A stretch of 64,000 nt of DNA from Pyronema omphalodes (GCA_024516155.1 JAJJXM010000073.1:186001-250000), one strand, 5' to 3'. Shown: positions 34,715 through 47,810, numbered from the stretch's first letter. Made by a program: numbers and translations. Notes: a model not told the origin generated them from the letters alone.

Positions 34715-34808
34715 CACATCACATCACATCCCGTCGTCATAGCCTCATCGCATCACATCACATCCCGCTGTCATAGCCTCATCACATCCCATTACATCTC
34801 ATCACATT
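34715..34808. repeat. CATCACATC array with a 33-bp super-repeat
   Basis: The block CATCACATCACATCCCG-T-GTCATAGCCTCAT is present about twice with small changes. The words are the reverse complement of the array at 33595-33685. Confidence 0.6.
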
Positions 34809-36720
34809 AAATTTTACTACAGTAGTCCCCCTTCTCGGCACACACGGGATTCAATATTCGAAGATTCCAGAAAGAACTTTGTCAAATGCAAAGAAGAATT
34901 GATGTTGGAATTAGGAGAACCGATGATGATGACGATACGGGGCTTGTGCGGGGAGTTGTGACGGTGCTGAGGCCTGTGATATGGTGAGTAGAGTATGTTA
35001 TGTACGACTTTGACTTATAATAATGAGTCTTCGAGCTTCGGATACTTCTGGTACTTCTGGTTTTTTTTTTTCATTTTCTTTGGAATTACATGATGTGTAG
35101 GAATGATAGATAGGAGATATACATATGGATTTTCCTCTTTAAGTAGTTCCTTGGCTCTTTGGTTTCTAGTGGGCTCGGTTTTAACTTTCGTGAGTTATGT
35201 ATAGATGTATTGTAGTAAGCTATATACTCTTGATGCTAGATATGCAGTACGAAAGAAGTTAAACTTTCATGGGGTTTAAAGATATATAAGGAAACTGTTA
35301 TTAGAAGACAGGTCATTCTACACACGATGATTATGGGTAGCTAGTGTAAGGGATTGATATGTACAGTAACAGAATGATACTGTTCAAGTTATGTATACAG
35401 TATGTATGTATGAGTCCTAATGTACTGACTGATTAAGCACAGATTACCCCAAACGAGGCCTGAAGTAGGATATTTCTCAGTACGCTATGTAGTGATGTGG
35501 GACATATGACAGATCCCCAGGTCCAATTGTTGAAGAACTTATGCATAGTGTCATAGAAGTCGACAGCATCTTGATTCTTGACGTGAACTAAACAAGTTAC
35601 CAAAACGAAGAGTCGGCATGTGACATATGACACCTTAGCAAGAAGCGCGATATAACCATACCATTAAATTGAAGATATGGACTCTGGTATTTACTGCGTC
35701 GTGAAGCTTTTGTATGTATGTAGGTATGTGTGTATGTTTATGCCCCCAATTGCCAGTTGCGGTACAGTACTCATTCTGGACTGCGAACGGTTTCTTGTAC
35801 GGTTTCAATTTTCTCCGGATGGATGTGGTTTTTTTCTTTGGTGTTTGACTACTTATGATGCCACTTGGATTGACGTGAGATAATCATGGGAGTGCTATGT
35901 AGTTAGGAGTATGTATATGTACATAGTAACGTAATGAGGATGTAAGGTACAGATAGCTATATTTATGGCTGCATGACAGTGCATTAGGTTTTAAATTCAA
36001 GAAAGGCGTGTTACTGGTTCATCGTAACTTGTGGCTATGGATATCTACATTCCCGTACTATGAGGTTTGGCGATGTTGTATGTTGGTTACGAGACGACGT
36101 CATATTTTTGAATTCGTCAGACTGGGTTAAACTTTAATTATTGTGTTTTGTCAAATCATGTCACCGTTGGGAGATTTACTGTGTACACACCGTCGCATAA
36201 GCTTTCTGATATTAAATTCCTGAGATTGGTGACGATATACGACATTCTGTATTCCACCCTATTTTTTGGACGCGTACAAATGTTACCTTATCATATGCTA
36301 TTGACTGAGCTCGAAACAGAAACGTTCGTCAGTAAACCACGTCCGTCATTGGCGAACATTCTTTTCCTGCTCCATCAATTTGTTTTCCCAGTGGCAATAT
36401 TAGACAACCCCTTTTGATTGAGATCATCCCCCTTCTCATCGCCGATACATGTATGTAGTGATGCACATGTAACTCTCGTCGTCTTCCCCTTACTAGCATG
36501 TAGGGCAATTGAAGGATACATACATAGCCGCCGCACACTCTAGATACGCCCATCTTCCTTAAACACCCGCCAATTCCAGTTGATGAAACCTGCCAAGTGA
36601 CATGTCCAAATTTGCCAGGCTTCTCTAAGCTGCGCAAAACTGCGCCAGACTTCTCCAGGCTTCGCCAGGCAGGCTTTACCAGACTTTGCCAGGCTTCGCC
36701 AAGCTGCATCTCCTCCGTTG

Positions 36721-36726
36721 ACGCGT
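36721..36726. promoter_or_regulatory. MCB box upstream of the PIP-box protein gene
   Basis: A perfect ACGCGT lies 377 bp before the start at 37103. CGCG-containing words (GTCGCGTAA and ACGCGCGC) follow near 36917 and 36958. G1/S control would suit a PCNA-linked protein. Confidence 0.35.
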
Positions 36727-37102
36727 ATGCATAGCCTGGCGTGCTTGTCGCCAGCCATCCGGGCGGGCAGCCCCCCTCCCCCCGCTTCCTGACCCGATCC
36801 AGACTTTCAGGCACCTTTTTTTTTTTTTCGGGCCCGAAATCACGGTTCACACGCCGTTCAAAACCTTTTACCCGGGCTTTCGCGTTCGGCTCGTACTGTA
36901 ATTGGTAAAGTAGTTTACGTCGCGTAATCTGTCTGCGGCTCCCCGAACACGTTCTCAACGCGCGCAAAAGTTGCAAACCCCACCACGTCTATCCCCGTCA
37001 GCTCGTCGTAGATTCTTCACACCACAGCAACTTTGGCATCACCACGGTACGCGATAGCTATTAACGCTCCATCAAACTAACCCGTATACCGTCATCTTCA
37101 TA

Positions 37103-39475
37103 ATGCCGCCCACAAGACCGTTCTGTCAACCCCCCTCCAGTAATAAAAAACTCACCGACTTTTTCAAACCAAAGTCGAATACTGCGCCCGTCGATGCCGC
37201 TTGCCCCGCACCCCCGTCTTCCACTTCGACGAGCTCCATCTTCGCCCAATCGTCTCGACCTCTACCTAATCCTCCACTGACGTCCAGGACAAACTACCCC
37301 ATCTCTCCACAGAAACCGCCCAGCAAACCTCCTGCGAGTCTACAAGCAATACTATCCTCAAAGAGAGACAAGAAAGAGAAAGCAAAAGCAGACAAAGCAA
37401 AAACAGAATCAGATGATCTAGATATTGATCTGATGGACGCAGTCGCCGTTAAACCCCACAACTCAAACCCATCCCCGGCTTCCGCCCAGCTTAAACGCGA
37501 ATACCTCGCCTCCACAACCAAAAACTCTGCCACACATTCACCATTAAGCCAAACTTCCAGCTTGTCAAGTCTTTCACCTTGTCCGAGTAGCGAATCGGAC
37601 AGCATGCTAAGCTCTGTACCATCTGCTCCTGCCCCCGCTAAGTCGAAGCTTCGAGTGGTACCCGCCTCCGATGGCGAGGAATCCGATGATAGTTTGGATG
37701 ATCCATTCCCTAGCTTAACTCAAGCTCGATCATCATCTTTCAATTCCGGCTCCGGAAAAACTACTACAGCAGCACCAAGGAAGTTATCGGTACCTTCGAG
37801 ACCACTGAAGAGGGGTTTGGATGATGATTTATTTTTAACGAAACCGGTCAAGGCAAAAACTCCGGCGAATAGTAAATATAAATTCTCGGTGACGGATATT
37901 TTAGAGGATAAGAGGAATGAAGTCGATATGTCTGCTGAGTTGGAAAGAGCTAGGAGGATGGTGGAGGAGAGTGAGAGGTCTACTTTGCCTAGTGATGGGG
38001 TTCAGAAATTCTTGGAGGGGAACGGCACACAGGAAATTGGCGCTTCTGTGGGAGATGAAGGTGTTGAGGGACTTCTTAAACTAATTGGGAAAAACGGCGG
38101 ACGGAATATGAGAACGACTTGGGGGTTCTTTGAGAAGACCTCCGGACGGGCCCGAAGACAGTTCCCGGTGAATGCAGTGAAGGGCGAAGTTTGGCAGGCG
38201 ATAAGGCAAGAGCAGAGTCGCCGTGATATGTTTCTAAGAGCTACGGTGCGGGATTTTGAGATGTTTGGGGAGCTATTACCGCAAGAGGTTGTCATGTGGA
38301 TGTTAGATCAAGGTGAGTGGGTGAGATATCATGATTCCGGGTTAGTGCTTATGGAGTGATACAGTGTGTTTTGAGAGGAATGATGATTTGGCCCTTGCAT
38401 ATTATTATACCTTAAAGGTAATTCATAAATTTATGGTAAAATAATTTGATGGAGCTGACTGAAAATAGGCGAGGGTCAAGATAAGGCCGGATATCCTCAG
38501 TTTGGCGAAGATCAAGGAACTCCTAGAGAATCTTGGCGCAAAGTCAGATGCCCTGGAGCTGGAAAAACCGATGACAGCAAACACTTTACATGATCCCTTG
38601 GCGAAAACACGAGTGATTGACTTTTGGAATATCCAACTGCTTATAAGATTATTTGGCTATGTGACCGATGGGTGAGATTTCATGTCGCTGGTTACATGAG
38701 AAGTGATACTGACACAAGAATAGCCCTGACGAGAATAGGATAAAATACATGTCTATTCTTCTCCTACGAATTGCCTTGGATCATAACATCTCTCAAAAAG
38801 GCGATGTTGTGAAAAGGATAGGGATTTCATTATCCAAAATTCTTGGCAGAATCCCAGATAATCAATGGGGTCAACAGGTAATTTTATCTTTGAATCCCAC
38901 GTGTTACCCACTCTCACTAACCACCGCGCCAGTCTCGCGAAATTGGAGCAATGATAATCAGCACGGTTGTTGAACCCCAGTTGAGAGCTCGGATACTGAG
39001 GGTTCTTCCAGTCTGGTCAGAAAGATTACATGAATTCCGGAGACGTTTAGCGTGTGCTTTCGTCTTTGGAGACGACGAGTATCTGAGCAAGCCCTACGCC
39101 GATCTAATGGACCTCAATAGAATTGCCGAGCTGCTGAACGGACCATTATTCAGCGTTAGTCGGGATGCTGACTTTTCAGTTTTACAAGCTCTCTTTGCTA
39201 TAGTTGATGTGGCCATCGGTGACGGCGCAACAGATGGCGACCAGGCACAGAAGAACAGACAGGCCGATATTGTTTGTGACATGCTTAGGAACATGTTCAC
39301 GAGAATTATCGATACCAATGCTCGAGACTTGACGAAAACAGAAACGAAGGATGCGATCGATAGACTACGATTTAGACTGTCGTTTGCCGTCAGATCGAAG
39401 TTGAAGACGATGTTTGATCAAGACGGGATTCAGGGCTCATTGCCAGACTCGTGGCTCACATCTGCAAGTAGATGA
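37103..39475 (+). CDS. PIP-box protein, possibly Nse6/SLF2-like (CANIN)
   Basis: Five exons (37103-38312, 38365-38417, 38469-38671, 38724-38877, 38933-39475) join in phase to 720 residues. The N-terminus has a PCNA-binding-like motif, NKKLTDFFKPK (residues 14-24; the usual Gln is Asn), then about 230 residues of Ser/Pro/Lys-rich disorder. The C-terminal half is helical and probably folded: KFSVTDILEDKRNEVDMSAE, LLPQEVVMWMLDQVCFERND, then IDFWNIQLLIRLFGY. This arrangement resembles fungal proteins that I recall being assigned to the CANIN group (yeast Nse6, human SLF2), loaders of the Smc5/6 DNA-repair complex. That assignment is tentative, as I cannot run a profile search. The 53-bp second exon is supported by phase and by the conserved-looking join LDQ|VCFERNDDLALAY. 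MCB-like sites upstream fit a replication or repair role. Confidence 0.75.
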
Positions 39476-40866
39476 GAGGTGAAGTATTACAATGAGCCTT
39501 TTGGCCCTGTCATGAAGCAAATGACATATAGAATATATCAGCTGACTATAATTAACGGAGCTATGTATTACGATTTTCTTGTTTTGCATAAAGAGTTTTG
39601 GATGCCGCACGGAGCACACATGAACACCAAGAAACCATAAACCATGTATCGTGGCAAATGAAAAAGTTGCTCCCTATGATGCGATCGCGTGGTGTGGGGG
39701 GGTTGGTTTGAATTATGGAATCGACTAAAGTTTCGTGATAACCTTGGCTTTCTCGTTTGCTGCCTTACGCTGGCTTTTCCCAGATCCGCCTGGTTTGGTG
39801 AAGTTGGTTGGAGCTTGTTCCTGACGCGATTAGGCTGGGTTGAAATCAAGGAGTCGCCTACGAGGCTAGCTCGGACATGTTCGTTCGTTCGCCTTCTCCG
39901 CGAGCTGAGCTGGACGGTGCTGGTGCTGGTGCTGAACTTGGTGTTGTTGCTTGGACGTACGTGCTTATGTACTCCTTACTTTCAAAGCAAACGATCGATC
40001 TCAGGAACAGACACAGCATACGGAAGGAAACCTTTCGGAATTCTTCTCCCCAACCGTCGGAGAATATAAAAGTGTTTATCACCCCCAGTCGAAGCGGACT
40101 TTTGATTATTTCGTCATATTTGCCGAGACGGCTTTGAGCAGCTGTTACGATTTAGTACATGAAATTGATCTCCCTCCGCCGCGAACATAATACCGAGCTT
40201 GTAGTTTCTGAATATTTAGTAAAAGACATATCGAGGAATATTCCTTGTTTTCGAGTGAAGCAAAAAATAAAAAAAAATTACCCATTGTCTCTAGCATCGC
40301 AGCTCGTTACGGAAACTTCCCTCGAGTCCGTTGTCCCAACACCGTCGCCCCCGAGAACTTCCTACGCAACTCGCTGTTTCGTCGCTTCCCCTCTCTTCTC
40401 CCTCTCCACACGAACACCAACTCGGCGAACGCTTTCCACATCCAACGCTTCCTCCGCCGACTGCCACCTCTCCCACTGAACCACGCACGAACCACGCACC
40501 CACGCACAACACGACGAAGGAAGCTGTCCGAGAGCGAAGAACATCACACGTACGCTGAATCTCCGTTCCGCTGCAAGAACAGAACAAAGTGAGCTTGTTT
40601 CGAAGACCACCACCTACCCAAGAAGTGCCGCGCGATTTTGGGTGTGACTCTCGTCTTGTTCCTTGTTCGCTCGTTCGCTCGTTCAGACATTCTATTCCCT
40701 CTCGTCCACCCTACAACCAAACATCTTCCGTCGCCTCCGACAATGGATAGCTAAGCCTACCAGAGGAAGTCAACTTTTACTACTACACAACCCGCTATTA
40801 CTACGCGCGCAGGAAATCAGAATTAGAAGGAAAAAGAGCTCGAAGAGAGTTACTGGGGTGGATTAA
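39476..40866. other. Intergenic region, promoter and leader of the NIPA-like gene
   Basis: About 1.4 kb. The first 200 bp are the 3' flank of the preceding gene. The stretch 40150-40866 is C/T-rich on the plus strand, typical of fungal promoters and leaders. Overlapping open frames on both strands at 40290-40610 are unconvincing. No other gene is seen. Confidence 0.45.
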
Positions 40867-42573
40867 ATGGGTCTCGGAGATACTGGCTCGATAGCATTAG
40901 GAGTTGCTGTCGGGATTCTGTCGACGAGCGTACAGAGCTTAGGGCTCACTCTACAAAGAAAATCACATTTATTAGAAGATGAGATACCATCTGGAAGGCC
41001 TCCACATCGGCGGAGGAGATGGCAGGTATGTCGCTCTTGTCTTTCGAATTGTTGCTCCTTACATAACCCCATAACCCCTCGTCATAGTATGGGGTTGGAT
41101 CGCCAGCGCAAATTTTGCTAACCACAAATGGTAACAGATTGGTATGCTACTGTTTATTATTGCGAATATTCTAGGTTCAAGCGTTCAAATCACTACCTTA
41201 CCTCTTGTTATATTATCACCTCTTCAGGCGTCCGGTCTTGTTTTTAACTCGATATGCGCTACTTTAATACTCTCGGAACCCTTTACGCGGTATTCACTCA
41301 TCGGAACAATTTTGGTCAGCATAGGCGCAGCTCTTATAGCTGTGTTTGGTGCATTAGAAGAACCGGCGCATAGTCTCGACGAGTTACTAGAGCTTTTTGT
41401 TAGAAAGATCTTTATACTATGGATGGTCCTACAGTTGATTCTCGTCACGGCAATCCTAATAGCAGCAAAAGCTTCAAGAATATTATGGCCTAGACATAAA
41501 AATACACTTCGGATGAAGATGTTTAGAGGCATCTCATACGGCGCTGTCAGGTATGACATCCCCCGTTACTTCCATCCTACAGCCAAGCCCAAACCCAAAG
41601 CCACCAGAGCTGACATACCTATCAAGTGGAATCCTGTCAGCCGACTGTCTTCTTCTCGCCAAATCCGCCTCCGAACTCCTTGTTAGGACCATAGTCGACG
41701 GAGTTAACCAATTCAACCGCTGGCAATCCTGGGTTATCTTAATAGGCCTAGTATCCCTCGCCTTAACCCAGTTATTCTACCTCCATAGAGGCCTCAAATT
41801 ATGCTCAACGAGCGTTTTATACCCCTTTGTTTTCTGCGTCTATAACATTATCGCTATCCTAGATGGGTTACTTTATTATAAACAAACCTCCCGCCTATCA
41901 TCCCTACATGGTGGATTGGTATGTTATGTCCAAATCCTTTTCCATTTGTCTGACTGACATCCCATCCTAGATTGCCCTGGGTGTCCTAATTCTTCTTTCT
42001 GGAGTCCTCTGCCTCTCATGGCGTCTACAGGACGACACCAGCGCCGCAGCAAAATCAGCTTCCGCTCTAACCCCAACCTTCGACTACCCACCCTCCCCCT
42101 CAACCTCAGGAGCCACCTCCCCTCGCAGCAGCAACGAACTCGAGCCACCATCAACACCCCGCAGGAAAGGTAGCGGATACGTCTCTACGCATCTCAACAG
42201 CGGTTACGGCGCCACACGAGGTCGTCTTCGTGCCCTATCACAGGCTGAAGAAATCTGGGGCGAGCTTCAGGATGATGATGGTGCTGTGTCGCCGAGAACC
42301 GCAAGTAGACGGGCGGTGATTGAGGAGGATGATGAAGATGGAGATGGCGCGGATGAACGGACTGGCTTGTTGAGGAGTAATACGGGGAGAAGCGCACATG
42401 GTGGAAGAAGGATGAGGAGACAGGGCACTTATGGATTTCCGGCTTTGAGTAGTAGGAGGAGTTCTAGAAGGCAGGAACAGCAGGGGGCGGAGGGTGGGTG
42501 GTGGAAAATGGGCTGGTGGAGGAGGGAGAGTAAGGAACGGAGGGAGGGGCATGATGGTGAAAGTTTGGTATAG
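40867..42573 (+). CDS. NIPA-like (DUF803) magnesium transporter
   Basis: Four exons (40867-41025, 41138-41550, 41627-41918, 41971-42573) join in phase to 488 residues. The N-terminal two-thirds carry the NIPA/DUF803 fold of about nine membrane helices: GVAVGILSTSVQSLGLTLQR, then QIGMLLFIIANILGSSVQIT, LQASGLVFNSICATLILSEP, FTRYSLIGTILVSIGAALIA, ISYGAVSGILSADCLLLAKS, QLFYLHRGLKLCSTSVLYPF, and LIALGVLILLSGVLCLSWRL. Members move Mg2+ (and in some cases other divalent ions) across plasma or endosomal membranes. The C-terminal tail of about 170 residues is cytosolic-looking, Ser/Arg-rich and acidic in part, with DERTGLL, a possible dileucine sorting signal. Tail length and content vary in fungi. 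Substrate is not certain from sequence. Confidence 0.9.
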
Positions 42574-43526
42574 CGATTTGGTGGGAATGGGGGACTGGTG
42601 GGGGACTGGTGAGCGGGCGGGGGCGGAGGAGGGTTCAATGAGGGAATAAGGAGGATGTGAAGGAATAAACAAGGGAGGGAGTATTATGAAGGAATAAGCA
42701 GGGCAACACAAATGGTGGTTTTTGTCTTTTTTTGAACAACCCGCCCATCCCCAGCCAAAGGAATTTTTTCAGTTTTCGTTAGAGCGAAATTTTGCGTTTG
42801 TTTTTCGTTTTCTTTTTTTTGTGAATTTTTTGTAAAGCCTTTCATAATGCGGCGTTTTTTTCTTTTGTTTTTTTTGTTGGGAAATTAAACTTGATGCTAT
42901 ATGCTTATTATTAACACTGATTTTTTTTTTTTTTACTATCTTTTATTTTTGTTTTTTGTTTTTAGCGAAAGAGAAATGGGGATGGATGTCTGATGTATTC
43001 TTTTCTTTTCTTTTTTTTTTTCCTTTTCCTTTCTTTCTTCTTACCTTTTTATTTTTTTGGCCCGTTAAGAGAGAGAGAGTATGTGTGTGTGTGTAGTATT
43101 CCTGTAGTGTGTAGTGTATTTAAATCTGAGATCCCATTAGTGGTAGTAGTAGTAGTAGTAGTATAGTAGGGGAAAAAAAGCTTTATCCAGCCAGTTAGGG
43201 CCCGGCCCGGCCAGTAGTAGTAGATTGAGATTGTTATAAGGTGAAATGCCAATATTGGATATTGGAAGTGCTTTATAAAAAAACATTATTCATTGTCTGT
43301 AGTTATAATAACTTATGAAACTTAAGGGCACGTTATACTGTATTGTTTTTTGGAACTTGGTTTTTTTGAGTCAGGAATGACTGTTAGCACTCGGGAGGTG
43401 AGAGATTGTGAATGTATGATGTCGTAACTTATGGCTGTGGTCTTGGTTCTGTAAGCTTGTTATTGATATATTGATAGACTATACATAATACATACGACAT
43501 GTGTATAGATATATGTACGGTACCGT

Positions 43527-43587
43527 GACAAAAGTGACCGTCACTTTTCTGTGCTAAGCGCCGCGCGTGGTGACGGTCACTTTTGTC
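43527..43587. repeat. Inverted repeat with 18-bp perfect arms
   Basis: GACAAAAGTGACCGTCAC at 43527-43544 is matched by its exact reverse complement at 43570-43587, with a 25-bp spacer rich in GCGCG. The left arm runs into AAAAGTGAC-C-GTCACTTTT, itself a perfect palindrome around one base, and the right arm contains GTGACGGTCAC. This could be a strong RNA or DNA hairpin, a paired binding site for a dimeric factor, or a tiny foldback element. No gene abuts it. Confidence 0.85.
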
Positions 43588-46132
43588 CAGCACCTCGTAT
43601 GGTCAATTAGCTATGTCTCGGGTTGGCATGGGAACGGGCATTCATTCATTCATTCATTCATAAATTCATATAATATCATCAATCCCATCAATGCCATCAA
43701 TCCCTTCCTTCCCTTCTCCAGTCTTTCCTTCCTTCCTCCCCTTCTTCAACTTCCGACTTCTATATTTTTCCTTTCAAACCCCTTCCAATTTCCACTTCCA
43801 ACTTTTATTTCCCCAACTATACCGGCCTGTCCATTCGTATAGCTTAAGATTCTTGATTTCCTCCATTGCATGTTCCCGACAACCTTTCCCTCTTCGTTGT
43901 GGCGTTTTTTTATCACACTTTCATCAGAATTTTATCACACTTTCATGAGAACGACAGTAAGCTCTACAATGAAACAACCCGAGAAAAGGCCTTAGTAATG
44001 ACAGTAATGAGTACATCCCGATACTATCCAGACAGGAGCTTTTCAGGCACTCCATAGCACTCCACAGCACTCCACGGCATTCAGGTAACACCGGGGACCT
44101 GCAATGATTCCAAACCGGTTACTATAGGTCACTGTAGGTCATTTATTGCAGGTTGTTCTTCCTGGTAAGGGGAGGGGTGTGGGGATCGAGAAAAAAATAC
44201 ATAGATGTTCTCAACCCGAACTGAAGTCTGACTTAACCTTGAACATCGACTGGACCTTTAAACTCACAGTCTACAACAGTCGACCGTATCTTCAGACTGA
44301 GCTGTATTATGCTTACTATAGACAGAAGTCTACTGCCCACAATGCGGAACGGACCGTTGGAAACAATGGCTGGTGATGTATTCAGGCAGGTCTGGTCTCG
44401 GCGAGGCCTGGGTTCACTGGGCTTTTAGTTTTAAGCTTTGAGTTTTTTAGCTTTGATGTGAAACCTTTTAAACTGCAATGTTGCTTATAATAGGGTATAT
44501 AGCTAAGACACTGCTATGGGTTGTTTTTTACAAACTGCGGTCTTATTTCTTTACCCGGAAAAAAAAGTTTACTAGTAACTACCTCACCGTTCAATGACCC
44601 GTTCTAACGTTGCTAGATTCGCTACAGAGTAAAAAAGTGCTGCCAGTAGGTATGTAGTAAATATGTATATGCATGGCTACGTAGGTTATTAAGCTGCAGG
44701 TGTAGAATGTATAGTTGCACTTAATGTACGATACGGTCACGGTCCCAGAATACATCATACAGCTATGCATTCACCTGATCTTCCGCATGAACGAAATCGA
44801 TAGGAGGTGTAGACTCTAGAGGGGTAAGGGAGTGACACGTCATTGATTATTGTGGGGGAAGAATATAGAGACAACAGGTGGGATAAAGATGAAGATTTTT
44901 AGTAGGGATAAGGTGGATGTGGAGAGTTTTTGGGGAATTTGGACTGAGATATAGAATAATGGGTTTCAAGCTAGGGGTAGGAGTATATAAGATACACGAA
45001 TAAAACCATGTAATGGGTAACTTCTAGCTACTGTTGCATTAATTTGAGTAGTTCATCCTGAGACGGATATGGTTTTGTAGACTGGGGAGGGTAGGATGTT
45101 TCGTAATGATAGGTTTTATCTTACCCAATGAAATTCCTATATTATACTGTACTATGGTCCTCCCACCCCCTCCTCCTCCCCCCCCCCGCCGCCTTCCTGA
45201 AACCAAACCTCCATCTCCATCACCCAATAAACTTTTACTTAACTTCCATCCCAGGCATGCCTCGTAATCACCCCTCACGAATCTTTCCCCCAAGCCCCTA
45301 TATATACAGGATATATAAATCGAGCCCTACATAACCCTATAACCAATGCCCTAGTTTCCAAGCAACAAGCTTCAAGTTCCAGTCTAGCGGAATCAGTATA
45401 AAATCACCTCCTAAATCTTAATATATTAGCACAGTCTATATGACTGTACATTCCCTCAGCTACCACTTCCCTCACCTCGGGACCTAGCAATCTATGAATC
45501 TGTGAACTTCGATGTTTTCTCTTTTTTTGAAAGAAAATCATACAAACAATACCCTAACATATTTTAACATATTTTAACATATTTTAACATACATGAAATA
45601 ATTATACATCAAAAGACGATGCACGATGCACGATGCACAATGAATAGAGGCCGGAGACATGAGACGGATGTATTTCTGGGGTTATATAATTATTTAGTTT
45701 ACGCAGTTTCGTAGTTTGAAGGGCATCACCAGTTTGATAACGCTCGAAAACATTATGCTTATCTTTCTGCAATCTACCAGCGCTAAAGTACCTCTAAAAA
45801 CGACACACAAAGATCCAGGGGCTACTCAGGGGGCGAAGCTTCGAGTGATGGCGCATGACTCTGAGTGATAATACATGTTTTCCATAATCTACTGAACTAC
45901 TAACCTACTATCTCCCGACTTAAATCACCATCAGTATCTCTCCCCCTGTCCTGCATACCATCACCACCATCACTACCACCATTATTAATACCACTACCAC
46001 TACCACTACCACCATGCCCATCTTCTACCATATCTCCATATCCTTGCAATTCCCCATCCCCATCCCCATCCCCATTCCCAAACTCCCCCTATTCCCATCT
46101 TAGTACCCCACCGCAATTCCAGTTCCCATATA

Positions 46133-46216
46133 CTATTTCCTACTATCATAGATCTATTTCCTACTATCATAGATCTATTTCCTACTATCATAGATCTATA
46201 TCCTACTATCATATAT
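46133..46216. repeat. 21-bp minisatellite, four copies
   Basis: Four tandem copies of a 21-bp unit (CTATTTCCTACTATCATAGAT). The first three are identical and the last has changes. The frame through it on the minus strand (MIVGNRS repeats) is an artefact of unit length divisible by three. Confidence 0.85.
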
Positions 46217-47810
46217 CCATCTCCTACTAATCTATCTGCTACTATTATCTATCCATTTATCCATTTCATAAACTAACACCAACCAAATCCCAAAAGTTCC
46301 AAGCAGTACAAAACAAAAGGAAATATCCGAATGCCGTTCTGAGTTTTAGATTACCACCCCTTCTCCCATCCCCCCCTCCCCCCTCCACTCTTCCACTCTT
46401 CCACTCTTCCCCTCTTCCCCTCTTCCCCTCCTCCCCTCCTCCCCACTCCCCGCTCACCTTCCCCCAAGATTCCTATCATCACGAGCAAAAACAAATCTAT
46501 ATATAGATCTAGAATCCCCATTATCGAATTAGCGAGTGGCGGGTCTCCTTACCGTAAACTGCACCTATCTAGCTGCTATTCTCGAATAATATAATGAAAC
46601 GAACGGATGCCAAGATATAAATGAATGATTGCCAAGATAAGACAGTAAAGCGGGGGGTCAGGATGAAATAGGGTAGAAAGCAGAGCGGAGTGTAATTTTA
46701 TGATAGACAGTCAAGTGACTCGTGACTACGATTCTATGACTATATATGTACATCATGTGTTTTTGATATTGCAGTGGAAGTGCAATATTTGTAGTCGAGC
46801 TTACAACAGACAAAACCAGGTTGGAGATTTGTTAAATCGAGTAAATAACCCAAGACGTATGTATCAAGTAATTGCGGCGTGAAAAAAAAAGAAGCGTCAA
46901 TTTTATGTACGTAAATCAGACGCAATCAAGCTAACTAGTAAGCCAAGAAAGCAAAACATTCCTCCCATAGAAATTCGTACCCCATCAATAAAATCATCAT
47001 ACATGTAAATCTCCAATCATCGCACCCCGTTCTCCCCCTCTCCCTCCTTTCCTCCCGTCGACCATTCTCATAGGAAGACCAATTTTTTCAGCGGTAATTA
47101 CCATTACTAAGAACACAAAGTATTCGAGCTCATGACCTGAAACATTGAACATGATATCACACCTTATGGAGACAGATAGTGTAGTATAAGGGGGGATAAC
47201 AATGAACGTTTCGCATAAGCAACAAGCTAAAAAAAAAAGAAAAAGAGAATACAGGCATCAAAAGCGTATAAAAAAGCTGAAAATAAAAGAGTAAAAAAAA
47301 GTGAAAAACAGAAAGGATAAAGAATAAACATCCATCGTCAAATGCTCCAAATTCCCTTGTTATCTGACCCGGCTTTGTAAATTCCGGTTGTAGATCCAAC
47401 AAAAAAAAGTCAACAAAAAACTCCACCATAAGATAACTGTTTCCTTCCTTCACCTGCGTTATTCCCGACAAAAAGAAAAACACATATAATAATAAGCCAA
47501 TTAAGTTTCTCTTAGTAATGGTGTCAAAGAAATTCTTCTTTTTCGAAGATTTCTTATTGCTCACTTCTTTAGTGCCTTAAGAATTTGAAACGAAAAGAGA
47601 TGTCGGGGAGGACCCTCGACTGTTGATTACGTATATAAGCCGCGCGGTAAACCGAGTCGTAGATCAAAAAAACGCCTTGACACCCTGAGGCTTTAATATA
47701 AAAGCCAACGCGAATAATGAAGCCACTACTCAGTCGACCATCTCCACACATAAATTTTGGTACCATCAATAGCCAAGCGGACTTCAGTGTGATGCCTGGT
47801 GAGCCGGCAG

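Larger units (their letters stand above)
29086..37102. other. 8-kb gene-poor region
   Basis: The first kilobase probably holds the flippase promoter and leader, G/A-rich on the plus strand. From 30.8 to 36.4 kb the DNA is A/T-rich with many short tandem words (GATGTGATG, AAGTTT, CACAAC, GCATATGA) and a poly-G run near 32687-32701. The last 500 bp are G/C-richer and probably the promoter of the next gene. A 215-codon minus-strand frame at 36329-36976 lies over that promoter and looks like a chance product of CCAGGCTTCGCCAG-like repeats. I see no gene, tRNA or rRNA. Confidence 0.45.
42574..47810. other. 5.2-kb gene-poor region
   Basis: The left end (42574-43250) is T-rich and probably the 3' flank of the transporter gene. 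Then come a nested palindrome at 43527-43587, ATTC and GTA microsatellites, a 10-bp repeat (ACATATTTTA) near 45555-45591, a 21-bp tandem repeat at 46133-46216, and C/T-rich sequence near 46370-46450. The right end (47150-47810) is A-rich and flanks MCM1. No coding region or RNA gene was recognised. Confidence 0.45.

Noticed and set aside
36329..36976. 215-codon minus-strand open frame
   Set aside because: It overlaps the promoter of the PIP-box gene. The repeated AWQSL/SLEKPGK words come from degenerate CCAGGCTTCGCCAG repeats, and there is no family resemblance.
41026..41137. Twin intron or micro-exon in intron 1 of the NIPA-like gene
   Set aside because: An internal CATAG and GTATGG look like extra splice sites, but using them breaks the frame. 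One 112-bp intron gives the family sequence RRWQIGMLLFI.
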